This document shows positions 51,413 through 60,977 of a stretch of 64,000 nucleotides of DNA, in pieces. Every line of letters starts with the position of its first letter. The stretch's first letter is position 1. The notes under the pieces were generated by a model. The model worked only from the letters and a program-made list of their open reading frames with translations, did not search any database and had not been told where the DNA came from. Position numbers and translations under genes: made by a program. Source of the stretch: UBA7985 sp965661545 (lineage in GTDB: Bacteria > Pseudomonadota > Alphaproteobacteria > UBA7985); assembly GCA_965661545.1 (NCBI GenBank), contig CBFIEF010000004.1, positions 1 to 64,000 of the forward strand, read 5' to 3'.

Positions 51413-52258
51413 CTACTCCAGTTCGAATTCCTGTTTGAAATGGGTATGACTGACGACGCGTGCGACCACAACCACGCCAATACGTGCTACGCCACAGGCG
51501 CGTAGCTCAGCGCTCAATTCTTCGATGGTGGCGCCAGAGGTGTAAACGTCATCGACCAAAACAACGCGTTTTCCTTGCAGTTTTTCGCGTTTTCTCTCGT
51601 CCACAGAAAACGCTCCCTTTACGTTAGCGGCGCGTTGCTTCCGAGTCATGGCCTTCATCGGCGGTGTGTTTCTGACGCGCGTGATCCAATCTGGCGCATA
51701 CTGACCCGCGGTTCGTTGTGCGAGCGCCATCGCCAAAGCAGCCGATTGATTGAACCGCCGCGCCAAGTGCCGCCGCCAGTGCAAGGGCACAGGCATAATA
51801 ACGTCACCGGGCTCAATTTTGGCTGAGGCCACACCCGCAATCCAACGGGCCAGCGCCGGCACAACGTCCAACCGATCCTTGTATTTCAACGCCAAGATCA
51901 GCGACCGGCTGGCGTCATCATAGGCAAAGGCTGCACGCATCCAGTCGTAGGCCGGTGCGTACGTGAGGCAGGGGGCGCAGACGGGGCTGGTTTCCTTAAC
52001 GGAGGTCGGCCTGCCGCAGCAATCACACAAAGGGTCCGAGAGGAACTGCATGGACTGAAAACACCCACTACAAAGCCCTGCTGCACCACTAATCATCGTG
52101 CTACACAGCGCGCAGCGTGGTGGCAGCACCCAGTCCATAGCGGCCTGCGCACCGCGCTGAACCCTGCGAAGGGGCAGCGGCAGTCCGGCTGAGGGAAGAG
52201 CAGCGCTGGCGTCCTGCATGCGCTGTTGGGAGTTGCGAAATCGACGATCCTTATCCAT
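51413..52258 (-). CDS. ComF family protein (phosphoribosyltransferase-like)
   Basis: A 281-residue ComF/GntX-like protein. An N-terminal zinc-binding segment has four CxxC-type pairs (CALC, CSGC, CDCCG, CAPC) and a C-terminal PRTase domain has the PRPP loop VVLVDDVYTSGAT. ComF takes part in DNA uptake in competent bacteria; in others the role is unknown. The start is uncertain: ATG at 52258 or at 52219; neither has a strong ribosome binding site. It is divergent from the methyltransferase gene. Confidence 0.9.
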   Translation of the reverse strand: MDKDRRFRNSQQRMQDASAALPSAGLPLPLRRVQRGAQAAMDWVLPPRCALCSTMISGAAGLCSGCFQSMQFLSDPLCDCCGRPTSVKETSPVCAPCLTYAPAYDWMRAAFAYDDASRSLILALKYKDRLDVVPALARWIAGVASAKIEPGDVIMPVPLHWRRHLARRFNQSAALAMALAQRTAGQYAPDWITRVRNTPPMKAMTRKQRAANVKGAFSVDERKREKLQGKRVVLVDDVYTSGATIEELSAELRACGVARIGVVVVARVVSHTHFKQEFELE

Positions 52259-52307
52259 ATCGCCAAGGAATAGAGTGAAATACACACAACTCAACCAAAG
52301 CGATATT

Positions 52308-53183
52308 ATGGTCGATTCATTCGCGCCAAACGTGTTTGATACAAGCACCAAGCAAAAGCAGATCCGGCGCGCCGTTCAAAGCCCCGCAGACCACCATTTC
52401 CTGCACGCGGAAACAGCGATGCGGTTGAGTGATCGGCTGCTCGATTTGGACCAGGACTTCGCGACGGTTGCTGTTTTGGGGTGGTGGCCGACGGATGTTC
52501 GCGCGCTTGTGCCGGGAAAGCTGGATCAGGCCCGTATCGTCGATCTGAGTTTTAACCGCCCGCAAGCCCAAGCTGATCTCGAGTTCCTGCCTCTGCGCGC
52601 GCAGTCGTTTGACCTGATTATCTCAAACATGGCTCTGCACTGGGTCAACGACTTGCCCGGCATGCTGGCGCAGATTCGAACGGCCCTGAAACCCAACGGC
52701 GTTTTCATGGGCAGCGCACTTGGTGGCGAGACCCTGCACGAGCTACGCGCATCGTTTGTCGAAGCGGAAACACAGATCAGCGGTGGCTATCATCCGCGTG
52801 TCTCTCCGGTAATGGACCTGCGCGATGCCGCGGGATTGCTGCAGCGGGCCGGGTTTAACCTGCCGGTTGCAGATATCGACCGGATCAATGTCGCATATGA
52901 AAACCCGCTCACGCTGCTGCACGACTTGCGCGGCATGGGCCAAACCAACGCCGTGATTGGCCGAAAAAAGACGCTGACGTCGCGCACAGTTTTGTTTGGG
53001 GCCATAGAACGGTATATCCAAGCCTTTGTGGATGACACCGGCGCTGTGCCCGCAACATTTGACTGCTTGTATCTTTCCGGCTGGTCGCCACATGAGTCCC
53101 AGCAGAAGCCCCTGCGTCCGGGGGAGGCAACCAAGAGCCTCGCCGAAGCCCTCGACGCAACGGAGCACCCTCTTAAAAGTTAA
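52308..53183 (+). CDS. SAM-dependent methyltransferase (BioC/NDUFAF5-like)
   Basis: A 291-residue class I methyltransferase. It has a weakly conserved N-terminal nucleotide motif (VAVLGWWPTDVRALV), then LEFLPLRAQSFDLIISNMALHWVNDLPGML, the pattern of BioC and the mitochondrial complex I assembly factor NDUFAF5, then NGVFMGSALGGETLHEL. In alphaproteobacteria, genes next to comF-grxC are usually of the NDUFAF5 type. The usual GxGxG loop is degenerate, so activity may be altered, as in NDUFAF5, which hydroxylates an arginine. The ATG at 52308 is chosen. Confidence 0.88.
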   Translation: MVDSFAPNVFDTSTKQKQIRRAVQSPADHHFLHAETAMRLSDRLLDLDQDFATVAVLGWWPTDVRALVPGKLDQARIVDLSFNRPQAQADLEFLPLRAQSFDLIISNMALHWVNDLPGMLAQIRTALKPNGVFMGSALGGETLHELRASFVEAETQISGGYHPRVSPVMDLRDAAGLLQRAGFNLPVADIDRINVAYENPLTLLHDLRGMGQTNAVIGRKKTLTSRTVLFGAIERYIQAFVDDTGAVPATFDCLYLSGWSPHESQQKPLRPGEATKSLAEALDATEHPLKS

Positions 53184-53211
53184 ATCACTGAAGTAAACAG
53201 AGAGACCGACC

Positions 53212-55086
53212 TTGACGACTGAAACCCATACCTTTCAGGCAGAAACCGCGCGCCTCCTCAACCTGGTCGCGACCGCCCTCTATTCCGAACGAGAAGTGTT
53301 TCTGCGCGAGCTGATTTCCAACGCCTCCGACGCTTGTGACAAGCGGCGCTTTTTAGCCCAGCAGCAAGCCGAACTGCTGGACAGTGACGAGAGCCTGAAA
53401 ATTCTGATTGCGGCCAACAAGGAAAGCGCGACACTGGCTATCACCGATGGCGGCGTCGGGATGGACCACGCCGACTTGATGGCAAACCTCGGCACCATCG
53501 CCAAGTCTGGCACGGCTGATTTTGCTGCGGCTATGTCCGAAGCCAAGGACGCGAGCGCGTTGATCGGTCAGTTTGGCGTGGGCTTCTACAGCGCCTTTAT
53601 GGTCGCTGACCGCGTGGTGGTCGATACGCGCAAGGCCGGCAGTGATGGCGCCTTCCGGTGGGAATCCACCGGCGACGGCACCTTTACCATTACGGAAATC
53701 GATGCCGAGACTGCGCCAATCGGAACCACCGTTCTGCTGTACCTCAAGGACGAAGCACACGAGTTCTTCGAATCTTACCGGCTTGATTCTTTGGTGCGTC
53801 GCTATGCGGACCACCTGACCTTCCCTGTCAGCCTGCTGACCGAGGACGGTGAAACTCAGCAAATCAACGAAGCCCAAGCGCTCTGGCTGCGCTCCAAGTC
53901 TGAGATTACTGCCGAGCAGCATAAGGAGTTTTACAACCACGTTGCCGGGACTTTTGATGAGCCGTGGGAGACACTGCACCTGAACCTCGAAGGGCAGCTC
54001 GAATACACCGCGCTGCTCTATATTCCAACTGAGCGCCCCTTTGACCTGTTCCAGCCCGAGCGCCGGTGCCAGCTCAAGCTGTTTGTCCGCCGCGTTTTCA
54101 TCACTGATGATGCGCCAGAGCTGATGCCTGCTTACCTGCGCTTCGTGCGCGGTTTGGTCGACAGCCAAGATCTGCCACTCAACGTCAGTCGGGAAATGCT
54201 TCAGAATGCTCCTCAGCTGCACGTGATGAACAAGCAACTCACCAAGCGCATTCTATCCGCTCTCGCAAAGCGCAAGAAGGACGATGCCGAAGGCTATGAC
54301 CGGTTCTGGGACGCCTTTGGGGCGGTGCTTAAGGAAGGTCTTTACGAAGACCGCGACCGGGGAGAGGACATTTTGCCTTTGGTCAAGTTCAAGACCACCA
54401 CCACAGACGGGCTGTCCGATCTCGATGCCTACCTTGGGCGGATGAAGGACGGTCAGGACCAAATCTTCTACGCCACTGGCGAAACGGAAGCAGCCATTCT
54501 GGCCTCTCCACACTTGGAAGGTTTCCGCGCACGCGGCATTGAGGTTCTCATCGCCTCTGACGCTGTTGATGCATTCTGGATCCCGACCGCAGGGGCCTAT
54601 GAGGGCAAGCAGTTCGTCTCCGTTACCCACGGTTCGACGGACCTGTCACAGTTCGACGACGACCTAAGCGACAAGCCGGACGAAGCAGCCGATACTGCAC
54701 CGCAAGATACCGACGCCTTGGTTGCTTGGCTCAAGACACGCTTTGGCGACAGTGTTGCCGACATTCGCACCACCAACCGGCTCGCCGATAGCCCCGCGTG
54801 CTTTGTCGCCGCGGAAAACAGCATGGACATGCAGCTTTCCAAAATCCTGAAAGCAAGCGGGCAGGATGCGGGGCCGGATAAGCGGATCCTGGAAATCAAC
54901 CCGAGCCATCCCCTGGTCGCAGCGCTTGGCACCGAGGTTCAGGCGCAGGCTGGATCGTCCAAAGCCGAGCAAGTGGCTGAACTGCTGTTCGATATGGCTT
55001 TGATTGTCGAAGGCGAAGCACCCCGCAATGCGGCTGGGTTCGCGAAGTCCATGACGCTCATGATGAACGATAGTTTGCTCGGCTAG
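53212..55086 (+). CDS. htpG: Chaperone HtpG (Hsp90)
   Basis: A cytoplasmic ATP-dependent chaperone. The 624-residue protein, the same length as E. coli HtpG, has the GHKL ATPase motifs LRELISNASDACDK, ITDGGVGM and IGQFGVGFYSAFMVAD, and the middle-domain catalytic region LPLNVSREMLQ. The C-terminal dimerisation domain is complete. Start is TTG at 53212 with AGAGAGA upstream. It follows the methyltransferase by about 30 bp. No heat-shock promoter was evident in the short gap. Confidence 0.97.
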   Translation: MTTETHTFQAETARLLNLVATALYSEREVFLRELISNASDACDKRRFLAQQQAELLDSDESLKILIAANKESATLAITDGGVGMDHADLMANLGTIAKSGTADFAAAMSEAKDASALIGQFGVGFYSAFMVADRVVVDTRKAGSDGAFRWESTGDGTFTITEIDAETAPIGTTVLLYLKDEAHEFFESYRLDSLVRRYADHLTFPVSLLTEDGETQQINEAQALWLRSKSEITAEQHKEFYNHVAGTFDEPWETLHLNLEGQLEYTALLYIPTERPFDLFQPERRCQLKLFVRRVFITDDAPELMPAYLRFVRGLVDSQDLPLNVSREMLQNAPQLHVMNKQLTKRILSALAKRKKDDAEGYDRFWDAFGAVLKEGLYEDRDRGEDILPLVKFKTTTTDGLSDLDAYLGRMKDGQDQIFYATGETEAAILASPHLEGFRARGIEVLIASDAVDAFWIPTAGAYEGKQFVSVTHGSTDLSQFDDDLSDKPDEAADTAPQDTDALVAWLKTRFGDSVADIRTTNRLADSPACFVAAENSMDMQLSKILKASGQDAGPDKRILEINPSHPLVAALGTEVQAQAGSSKAEQVAELLFDMALIVEGEAPRNAAGFAKSMTLMMNDSLLG

Positions 55087-55095
55087 CGCCCAGCC

Positions 55096-55818
55096 CTAGT
55101 CCATCGCAACCAACGTCGCCAGAATAGTCCCTTCGTCGCGGTCCTGAACCATCAGGGCCACGCCGAAGCGGCGCTTTTCTGGCCAGCCAACTAGGCGCTC
55201 TTGACCGCGCCAATCGCCCAGATACTGCACTTCCCGTACCACGTGGCGATAACCAAGCTCGCGGCCCGCATTCTCACCCTTGGTGATTTCAGTCTTATGG
55301 TGCTCATCAAAGTGAACCACCCACACGTCCGCTGGATTGGCCAATTCGTTGGTCAGGGGCATCACAATCCCCGCATCGGTCACTTTTAGCATGACCTGCG
55401 CCTGCGGCGGTCGAATCGCGTCTCGGTCGATCAGAGACCCACTAGAAGGATCCGGCGAGACGTCGCCGCCGATCACGAATTGCGGGGTAAAGATGTATCG
55501 ATTTCCCAATACATGGCGGTAATACTTTTGCCGCTTGGTCGAGACGGCGGTGGCGAAGGGATCTTCCCAGCCAATGTAATCCCAGTAATCGACGTGATAG
55601 GCCAAACCCAGCACACCCGGAATGTCGGCGAGTTGGTCCAAAACAAGATCAGCAGGGGGACAACTTGAGCACCCCTGGCTGGTGAACAGCTCGATCACCA
55701 GCGGGTTCGTTTGAACCGAAGCCCAAGGCTTAGCGTCGTCGGCCTGCGCGGCACCCGCAAGTGCCAGCATCAGAGCCCCGAAAGCCCGCATAGCGATATG
55801 TTGCAGCAAAAGGTGCAT
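55096..55818 (-). CDS. DUF1223 exported thioredoxin-fold protein
   Basis: A 240-residue protein with a signal peptide (ALMLALAGAAQA) and a thioredoxin-like domain marked by VIELFTSQGCSSCPPAD, which holds a CxxC pair, and AYHVDYWDYIGWEDPFA. These are DUF1223 signatures. A periplasmic redox role is likely from the fold but unproven. The start may be the ATG at 55791, which gives a compact signal peptide; the first ATG is 55818. It is convergent with htpG with a 9-bp gap. Confidence 0.9.
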   Translation of the reverse strand: MHLLLQHIAMRAFGALMLALAGAAQADDAKPWASVQTNPLVIELFTSQGCSSCPPADLVLDQLADIPGVLGLAYHVDYWDYIGWEDPFATAVSTKRQKYYRHVLGNRYIFTPQFVIGGDVSPDPSSGSLIDRDAIRPPQAQVMLKVTDAGIVMPLTNELANPADVWVVHFDEHHKTEITKGENAGRELGYRHVVREVQYLGDWRGQERLVGWPEKRRFGVALMVQDRDEGTILATLVAMD

Positions 55819-56182
55819 TATGTTGTGTCCCGTATCCGCCTAAAATCAGACGGGTCGTCCCGAATGGCCCAAAGGATGAAAGCCAGCACCATCTTGGTGC
55901 CGCACCTGCATTCCCTGTCTCTCGCAAAATAAATACCGGCTTATGCCGATCTTCGCCATTCACAAGGTCCTGCGCGCCAGTCGCATTATAATGATCTCGC
56001 CGTCCAGAGTACGGATGAATTCACCATCTGCGGCAAATTTTCAGTGAGTTCTTCTTTTCTTACGAGAACGCATTGAGAAACAGATAAATTCTTTTCATAT
56101 TGAGGAATATTTTAAGAGTCGGCGCTCGTATTCCAGCGTCACAAATTTTTTAAAGAATTTCATATTTTTGGGAGCAGTCACC
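55819..56182. other. 364-bp intergenic region, AT-rich toward the outer-membrane protein gene
   Basis: No supportable gene. The last 130 bases before 56183 are AT-rich with A/T tracts. A TATAAT lies at 55987-55992 but has no -35 box at normal spacing. It presumably holds the promoter and a leader of the outer-membrane protein gene. Confidence 0.5.
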
Positions 56183-56833
56183 ATGAGAATCATGGGTGCA
56201 ATTTCAACGCTCGCCGCCCTGCTTTTTGGCATTCAGGCACAGGCACAAACGCTGACCTATTCGATTTCGCCAGAAACCATCAAGGGCTACGCAAAGGTAT
56301 CGCTCAACACCACCTTCCAGCTGAATCTGGAGGAAAATGAAGGCGGAATGATCTCAACAGCTGAGGTTGACCCCGGCTTGGGTATTTCAGCCGCCGCCGG
56401 GCTTGCCCTGCTGCCGGAAGTCGACGGCGAATTGGAAATATCCAGTTACACCGGCGACGTTGACTATCGCTCTGTCGCTGGTGTGCCTGTGTTATCGATT
56501 CCAGCGGATGAAGTGCAGCTGCTTTCCGTCTTTGCCAACGCGTATTACAAATTCCGTCCGGCGACGAATGCCCGCTTCAAACTGGGTGGCGGCTTGGGTT
56601 ATGGTCAGTACACGCTAAAAGACAGCACCGGCCTAAAGCATCGCGGCTCTGGCATTGTTTATCAGGTCAAAGGCGTGGGCGAGTACGACTTTGGCAGTAA
56701 CATTACGTTTCTTGCGGAAGCCGGATATATCGGCACAACAGACATCGACGTAGACATCATTGCATCGAACACAGTTCGAGACACAGCACTGACCGGGATT
56801 ACATTTGGACTGGGCGCCAAGGTAAAGTTCTAA
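56183..56833 (+). CDS. Outer-membrane beta-barrel protein
   Basis: A 216-residue exported protein: signal peptide (ISTLAALLFGIQAQA) followed by alternating strands with aromatic ends, for example FANAYYKFRP and FKLGGGLGYGQYTL, and a C-terminal GLGAKVKF ending in Phe, the signal for outer-membrane barrel assembly. It resembles OmpW/Omp25-type eight-stranded barrels, but I cannot name the family. The ATG at 56183 follows GGGAGC at good spacing; an upstream ATG at 56168 is less likely. Confidence 0.85.
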   Translation: MRIMGAISTLAALLFGIQAQAQTLTYSISPETIKGYAKVSLNTTFQLNLEENEGGMISTAEVDPGLGISAAAGLALLPEVDGELEISSYTGDVDYRSVAGVPVLSIPADEVQLLSVFANAYYKFRPATNARFKLGGGLGYGQYTLKDSTGLKHRGSGIVYQVKGVGEYDFGSNITFLAEAGYIGTTDIDVDIIASNTVRDTALTGITFGLGAKVKF

Positions 56834-56845
56834 AACAACAGAATT

Positions 56846-56876
56846 GGGGGCCTACAGCAGCGCTCAGTAGGCCTCT
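56846..56876. terminator. Terminator shared by the outer-membrane protein gene and gshA
   Basis: GGGGGCCTAC and GTAGGCCTCT form a stem (GGCCTAC/GTAGGCC core) over an 11-base loop, followed rightward by TCTTCTTT. The right arm encodes the last residues and stop of convergent gshA, so a coding end doubles as terminator. Confidence 0.7.
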
Positions 56877-58243
56877 TCTTTGAACACGCGATGAATATCG
56901 CCAGCCCATTCGCCTTCAAATTTTGCAATCAGGCGATCCGCTGGCGACTGGCCGGAATCCAGCCATTCGAGGATTGGGTCGAGGTACTCAGTTTCGTCTG
57001 AGGACACCTTGCCGGCCATAGCGCGATTTTTCAAACCGCCCTGCGATAGCTTGGTGATCTGACGCGCCACGTCCAGCACCGATCGGCCCGCGACCTGCCC
57101 CTTGAGACCATCTTTGGGCACATTCAAAGCAAGTAAACGCCGGTCTTCCGGGGACCATTGCCGAACCAGATCCCACGCCGCATCAAGAGCACCCGCATCA
57201 TACAGCAGGCCAACCCAGAGCGCAGGCAGCGCAAAAATATTTTCCCGCGCGCCACCATCAGCTCCGCGCATTTCCAAGAACGACTTCAGTCGAACGTCCG
57301 GGAACAGCGTGGTCAGGTGATCGTCCCAATCTGTTTTCATCGGCATCTCACCCGGACGCAGTGGCAGCTTCCGATCCATGAAGTCGCGGAAAGACTGACC
57401 GGTTGCGTCCAGATAGGCGCCATCGCGGTAAAGGAAATACATGGGAACATCGAGGGCGTAGTCGACATAGCGCTCGAAGCCCATGCCGTCTTCAAAAGCA
57501 AATTCCAGGGCCCCTGTCCGGTCTGGGTCCGTATCTTGCCAAATGGCAGCGCGGAAGGATTGGTAGCCGTTGAGCTTGCCCTGAGTGAAGGGCGAATTCG
57601 CGAAAATCGCAGTAACGATTGGCTGCAGCGCCAGTGACACCCGCAACTTCTTCACCATGTCGGCTTCAGAAGAAAAATCGAGGTTCACTTGAATCGTCGT
57701 GGACCCCTTCATCATGTTCAAGCCAAGCTGGCCCATTTTCTCCATATATGCGCCCATGATCTTATACCGGCCTTTGGGCATCCACGGCGTCTGCGCGGGC
57801 GTCCAAAGTGGTTGAGCACCCAGACCCAGCATCCCGACATTAAGCGGGCGAGCGATGGTCTCGACTTCATGCAGATGCGTATAAACCTCGTTACAGGTCT
57901 GATGCAGGCTCTCTAATGGCGCGCCGGAAAGCTCAAATTGACCGCCGGGCTCAAGCGAAACATTGGCGCCGTCCTTGGTCAAAGCGATGACGTTCTCGCC
58001 TTCGAGCATAGGCGTCCAGCCGAAGTTCAGAACGAGGCTTTGCAGCAGATCGCGTACACCACCCTGCTCCGGCGACGTTTCTTCGTAGGCAATAGGTCGG
58101 TGATCGTTGAGAGAAAAGGGGAATTTCTCGTGCTCAGTACCAATTCGCCATTGATCCTTTGGCTTTGACCCTTTTTCAAGGGCATGAACCAGATCATCAC
58201 GCGACTCGATTGGCGTAGACTTCCCAGAAGGCGGTGCAGACAC
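56864..58243 (-). CDS. gshA: Glutamate-cysteine ligase (plant/alphaproteobacterial type)
   Basis: First step of glutathione synthesis: ATP-dependent joining of glutamate and cysteine. The 459-residue GCS2-type protein shows WRIGTEHEKFPF, SLEPGGQFELSGAP, GLGAQPLW, KGSTTIQVNLDF and RLKSFLEMRGADGG, all characteristic of the plant-like class. I chose GTG at 58243, with GAGAGGA upstream at 6 bases, because no suitable ATG exists; the frame is open to 58312. It lies 81 bp after rsmE, forming an operon common in alphaproteobacteria. Confidence 0.95.
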   Translation of the reverse strand: MSAPPSGKSTPIESRDDLVHALEKGSKPKDQWRIGTEHEKFPFSLNDHRPIAYEETSPEQGGVRDLLQSLVLNFGWTPMLEGENVIALTKDGANVSLEPGGQFELSGAPLESLHQTCNEVYTHLHEVETIARPLNVGMLGLGAQPLWTPAQTPWMPKGRYKIMGAYMEKMGQLGLNMMKGSTTIQVNLDFSSEADMVKKLRVSLALQPIVTAIFANSPFTQGKLNGYQSFRAAIWQDTDPDRTGALEFAFEDGMGFERYVDYALDVPMYFLYRDGAYLDATGQSFRDFMDRKLPLRPGEMPMKTDWDDHLTTLFPDVRLKSFLEMRGADGGARENIFALPALWVGLLYDAGALDAAWDLVRQWSPEDRRLLALNVPKDGLKGQVAGRSVLDVARQITKLSQGGLKNRAMAGKVSSDETEYLDPILEWLDSGQSPADRLIAKFEGEWAGDIHRVFKEEAY

Positions 58244-58324
58244 CAGCGTTCCTCTCACTCCATTTGTTCTCTGCAAATGGGTGGAGACCCGAGTTTGGTC
58301 AAGCAAAACCAACGTCTCAAAAAG

Positions 58325-59083
58325 CTATTCTGGCCCTCTAAAATCGGGAAGCTTGTGCCAATCGCCCTTCAACGCCTGATAGATGGACACCAAAGCTATT
58401 CCAGCAGTCTCTGCTTTTAATATCCTTGGCCCCAAGCCAAGACCAACAACTTTGGGCTGCTTGGTAAGCCATGCTATCTCATCGGCGCTAAAACCACCCT
58501 CGGGCCCAACCATTAAGCCTTGAAACGACTCAACGTGATCCAGCACGCCACGCAAGGGTTTGAATTCGCTGGTTTCCAAGGCAGCACCAACAGAACCGTC
58601 AAAGCCCTCAACCGCCATTTTGAGCGGCATTGCATCGTGAAAAGTTGGTACTGTCAGCCGTTCGCACTGCTCCGCAGCCTCAACTGCAATCGACACCAAT
58701 CGCTCAATCTTCATCCGTTCGGACTGCGTATGCTCCATTAAAACAGGCTGGAAGTCCGTGATCCCAAGCTCCGTCGCCTTGGCAATCAACAGCTCCATCG
58801 GCGACCGCTTGATCGGTGAGAACAGCAAAGTCAATCGGTCCACCGGTTCAAAGGGCGCAACAACCGCTCCCAAATCGACCTCAACGGCCTTCTTACCCAC
58901 CTTCGCCACTGCCGCCGCATACTCAGGCGAGCGACCATTAAACAGGCCAATGACATCACCCGCGCTTTTGCGCATCACATTGCGCAAGTAGTGCGATGGT
59001 GCCTCCGGTAAAACGAGGGACTGCCCTTCAACCAATTCCTCTTCTACGAAGACGCGGACTGTGGGACGTTTAGGCTTGGTCAT
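58325..59083 (-). CDS. rsmE: 16S rRNA (uracil-1498-N3)-methyltransferase
   Basis: Methylates U1498 of 16S rRNA. The 252-residue SPOUT protein has the N-terminal PUA-like part (HYLRNVMRKSAGDVIGLFNG), then FSPIKRSPMELLIAKATELGI, and the C-terminal knot motif LMVGPEGGFSADEI with LGPRILKAETA. Length is typical. The ATG at 59083 is preferred; a GTG two codons upstream is possible. Divergent from ubiA, with gshA next in the same direction. Confidence 0.95.
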   Translation of the reverse strand: MTKPKRPTVRVFVEEELVEGQSLVLPEAPSHYLRNVMRKSAGDVIGLFNGRSPEYAAAVAKVGKKAVEVDLGAVVAPFEPVDRLTLLFSPIKRSPMELLIAKATELGITDFQPVLMEHTQSERMKIERLVSIAVEAAEQCERLTVPTFHDAMPLKMAVEGFDGSVGAALETSEFKPLRGVLDHVESFQGLMVGPEGGFSADEIAWLTKQPKVVGLGLGPRILKAETAGIALVSIYQALKGDWHKLPDFRGPE

Positions 59084-59127
59084 GGCCACTCACTTAGGCA
59101 GGTCTGGAACAAAGGGATCGCGTTCAG

Positions 59128-60099
59128 ATGGCAAACAATCCGTCACAAGAAAAGACGGCTTATACGGATATACAAGCCTCAACTTGGTTTGATTGGGTGC
59201 TTCCCAAGGCAACACGACCTTATACCCGATTGATGCGGCTGGATCGCCCCATTGGGGCCTATCTGCTGTTCATTCCCGGTCTTTGGGCGGTTCTGCTTGC
59301 TGCTATCATGAACCCAGACACCTCGACGATGCGCGTTGCAATGGTCATCGGGCTGCTCTTTGTGGGCTCCTTTGTCATGCGCGGCGCAGGTTGCGTCATT
59401 AATGACATGTGGGATCGCGATCTAGACCGCCAAGTTGAGCGCACCCGCGGTCGCCCCTTGGCATCAGGCGCAGTATCCATGGTCCAAGCCGGACTGTTTC
59501 TCGCCGCCTTGCTGACTGTCGGAATGCTAATCCTTTTGCAAATGAAGACCTTGGGTATCGTTCTAGGGCTGATTTCGATCGTCCCAGTCATCCTTTACCC
59601 CCTTGCAAAGCGCGTGACCGACTACCCACAGGCTGTTCTGGGCCTCACCTTTAATTTCGGTTCATTGATCGGTTGGGCGGCGATTTCCGGACAGTTTCAG
59701 TGGCCGATGCTCCTGCTCTATGCAGGCTGTATTGCGTGGACATTTGGCTACGATACCGTCTACGCGCACCAAGACAAAACCGATGATGCCATCGTTGGGG
59801 TCCGCTCCACAGCGCTCAAATTTGGTGACGGTAGCAAGCGCGCAATTAGTGTTTCTTATATCATTGCAGTATTTTTTTGGTTTTTTACCCTGCTTTCAAT
59901 CGGATTTTCGGTTTTTCTCTCTATCAGCCTCGTGGGACTCCTTGTCGTCACAGGGCGCATGCTGTTGCAGCTTTGGCGAACGGACCTCAACGATCCAGCC
60001 GACAGTCTCCGGACGTTCAAAGGCGAACAAGCCACCGGTTGGATCTTTGCGGGCTTTCTGGCCGTCGCGTGGTTACTCGGACGCGCTCTGGGCAGCTAG
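59128..60099 (+). CDS. ubiA: 4-hydroxybenzoate octaprenyltransferase
   Basis: Prenylates 4-hydroxybenzoate in ubiquinone synthesis, in the inner membrane. The 323-residue protein has about nine helices and the two aspartate motifs for prenyl diphosphate-Mg binding: NDMWDRDLDRQ and DTVYAHQDKTDD. RLDRPIGAYLLF near the start is also diagnostic. The ubiA/rsmE divergent pair is frequent in alphaproteobacteria. No terminator was obvious downstream. Confidence 0.95.
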   Translation: MANNPSQEKTAYTDIQASTWFDWVLPKATRPYTRLMRLDRPIGAYLLFIPGLWAVLLAAIMNPDTSTMRVAMVIGLLFVGSFVMRGAGCVINDMWDRDLDRQVERTRGRPLASGAVSMVQAGLFLAALLTVGMLILLQMKTLGIVLGLISIVPVILYPLAKRVTDYPQAVLGLTFNFGSLIGWAAISGQFQWPMLLLYAGCIAWTFGYDTVYAHQDKTDDAIVGVRSTALKFGDGSKRAISVSYIIAVFFWFFTLLSIGFSVFLSISLVGLLVVTGRMLLQLWRTDLNDPADSLRTFKGEQATGWIFAGFLAVAWLLGRALGS

Positions 60100-60233
60100 A
60101 TCGTTACATTCTGAATACTTTTGACCGCATATTTAGGTTTTTTCGACTAAAGACATTCAAGTGGCAGGACAGTTGCACGATGAAGATGAAATTCTCATAA
60201 TCATTTCCTCTTTTCGATGTGAGCTCGCACTTT

Positions 60234-60977
60234 ATGCCTTTGATCCGCGCTCTGTTTCGCTCATCAATTTTTCTGCTTTCGTGCCTCCTTGTGCTGACAC
60301 TTTCAGCTTGCGGAGAATCCAGCGACGATGATGCTTCCGGCTGCGCTCGGTCATTCGCGCCTGTATGTGCCTATGTCGAACCCACCTATTGCGGCTTGGG
60401 GCCCGGTCAATGTGGCAGCTTCCGCCAGACGTTTGATAACGCCTGCTGGGCGCGAAAAGCTGGAGCGACAGACCTTCAAAGCGGCGCCTGCCGACCAACG
60501 GGGCAAGGCGCCGTGCCGGACCCACGAGATGGCCCTTATGCCGCTCCGCAGCTTGGCTTTCAGTCTCCGGTACCACCCGCTGGCTTTTGGCCGGCCGGCA
60601 ACCCCTACGATGAAGCTCGGCTTGGAGAGATGTTCACACGGCAAGAGGACGGCCTAAGAGTCACGGGCGCACACGTGGATACCCGTGCCGCCTGGAATGG
60701 CGACCCAGAAATGATCCTGATCATTTCTGGTACCCACGTCAGTGGGTGCAAGCAGGTCGTGCTCACGCAGTCTGCCCGGATTGACAATACATTTGGCATC
60801 GCCGTTCGAAGCCTTGATTTACAGGAATTGGGTCAATCGTGTGGACCCGTGAAAGCCTTCACCAAGTCCCTGAAACTTGATCCGGGACCACAAGCGTTTG
60901 GGATCGGGGATCGATACGACATAGTGGTGAATGGTCGCTTAGGCCAGTTCACCGTTCTTAAACCGGCTGGCAGCTAA
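60234..60977 (+). CDS. Lipoprotein with Kazal-like cysteine-rich domain
   Basis: A 247-residue lipoprotein, unrecognised as a whole. The lipobox LSAC ends a hydrophobic signal. Residues of about 36-88 contain seven cysteines in the order C-PVC-C-C-C-C (CARSFAPVCAYVE, TYCGLGPGQCGSF, TFDNACWARKAGA), which resembles a Kazal-type protease-inhibitor fold with the PVC and NACWA elements. A proline-rich linker and a C-terminal beta domain (residues of about 140-245) follow. ATG at 60234 chosen; GTG at 60219 possible. Its end overlaps the convergent gene by about 4 bases. An inhibitor role is only suggested by the cysteine pattern. Confidence 0.78.
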   Translation: MPLIRALFRSSIFLLSCLLVLTLSACGESSDDDASGCARSFAPVCAYVEPTYCGLGPGQCGSFRQTFDNACWARKAGATDLQSGACRPTGQGAVPDPRDGPYAAPQLGFQSPVPPAGFWPAGNPYDEARLGEMFTRQEDGLRVTGAHVDTRAAWNGDPEMILIISGTHVSGCKQVVLTQSARIDNTFGIAVRSLDLQELGQSCGPVKAFTKSLKLDPGPQAFGIGDRYDIVVNGRLGQFTVLKPAGS

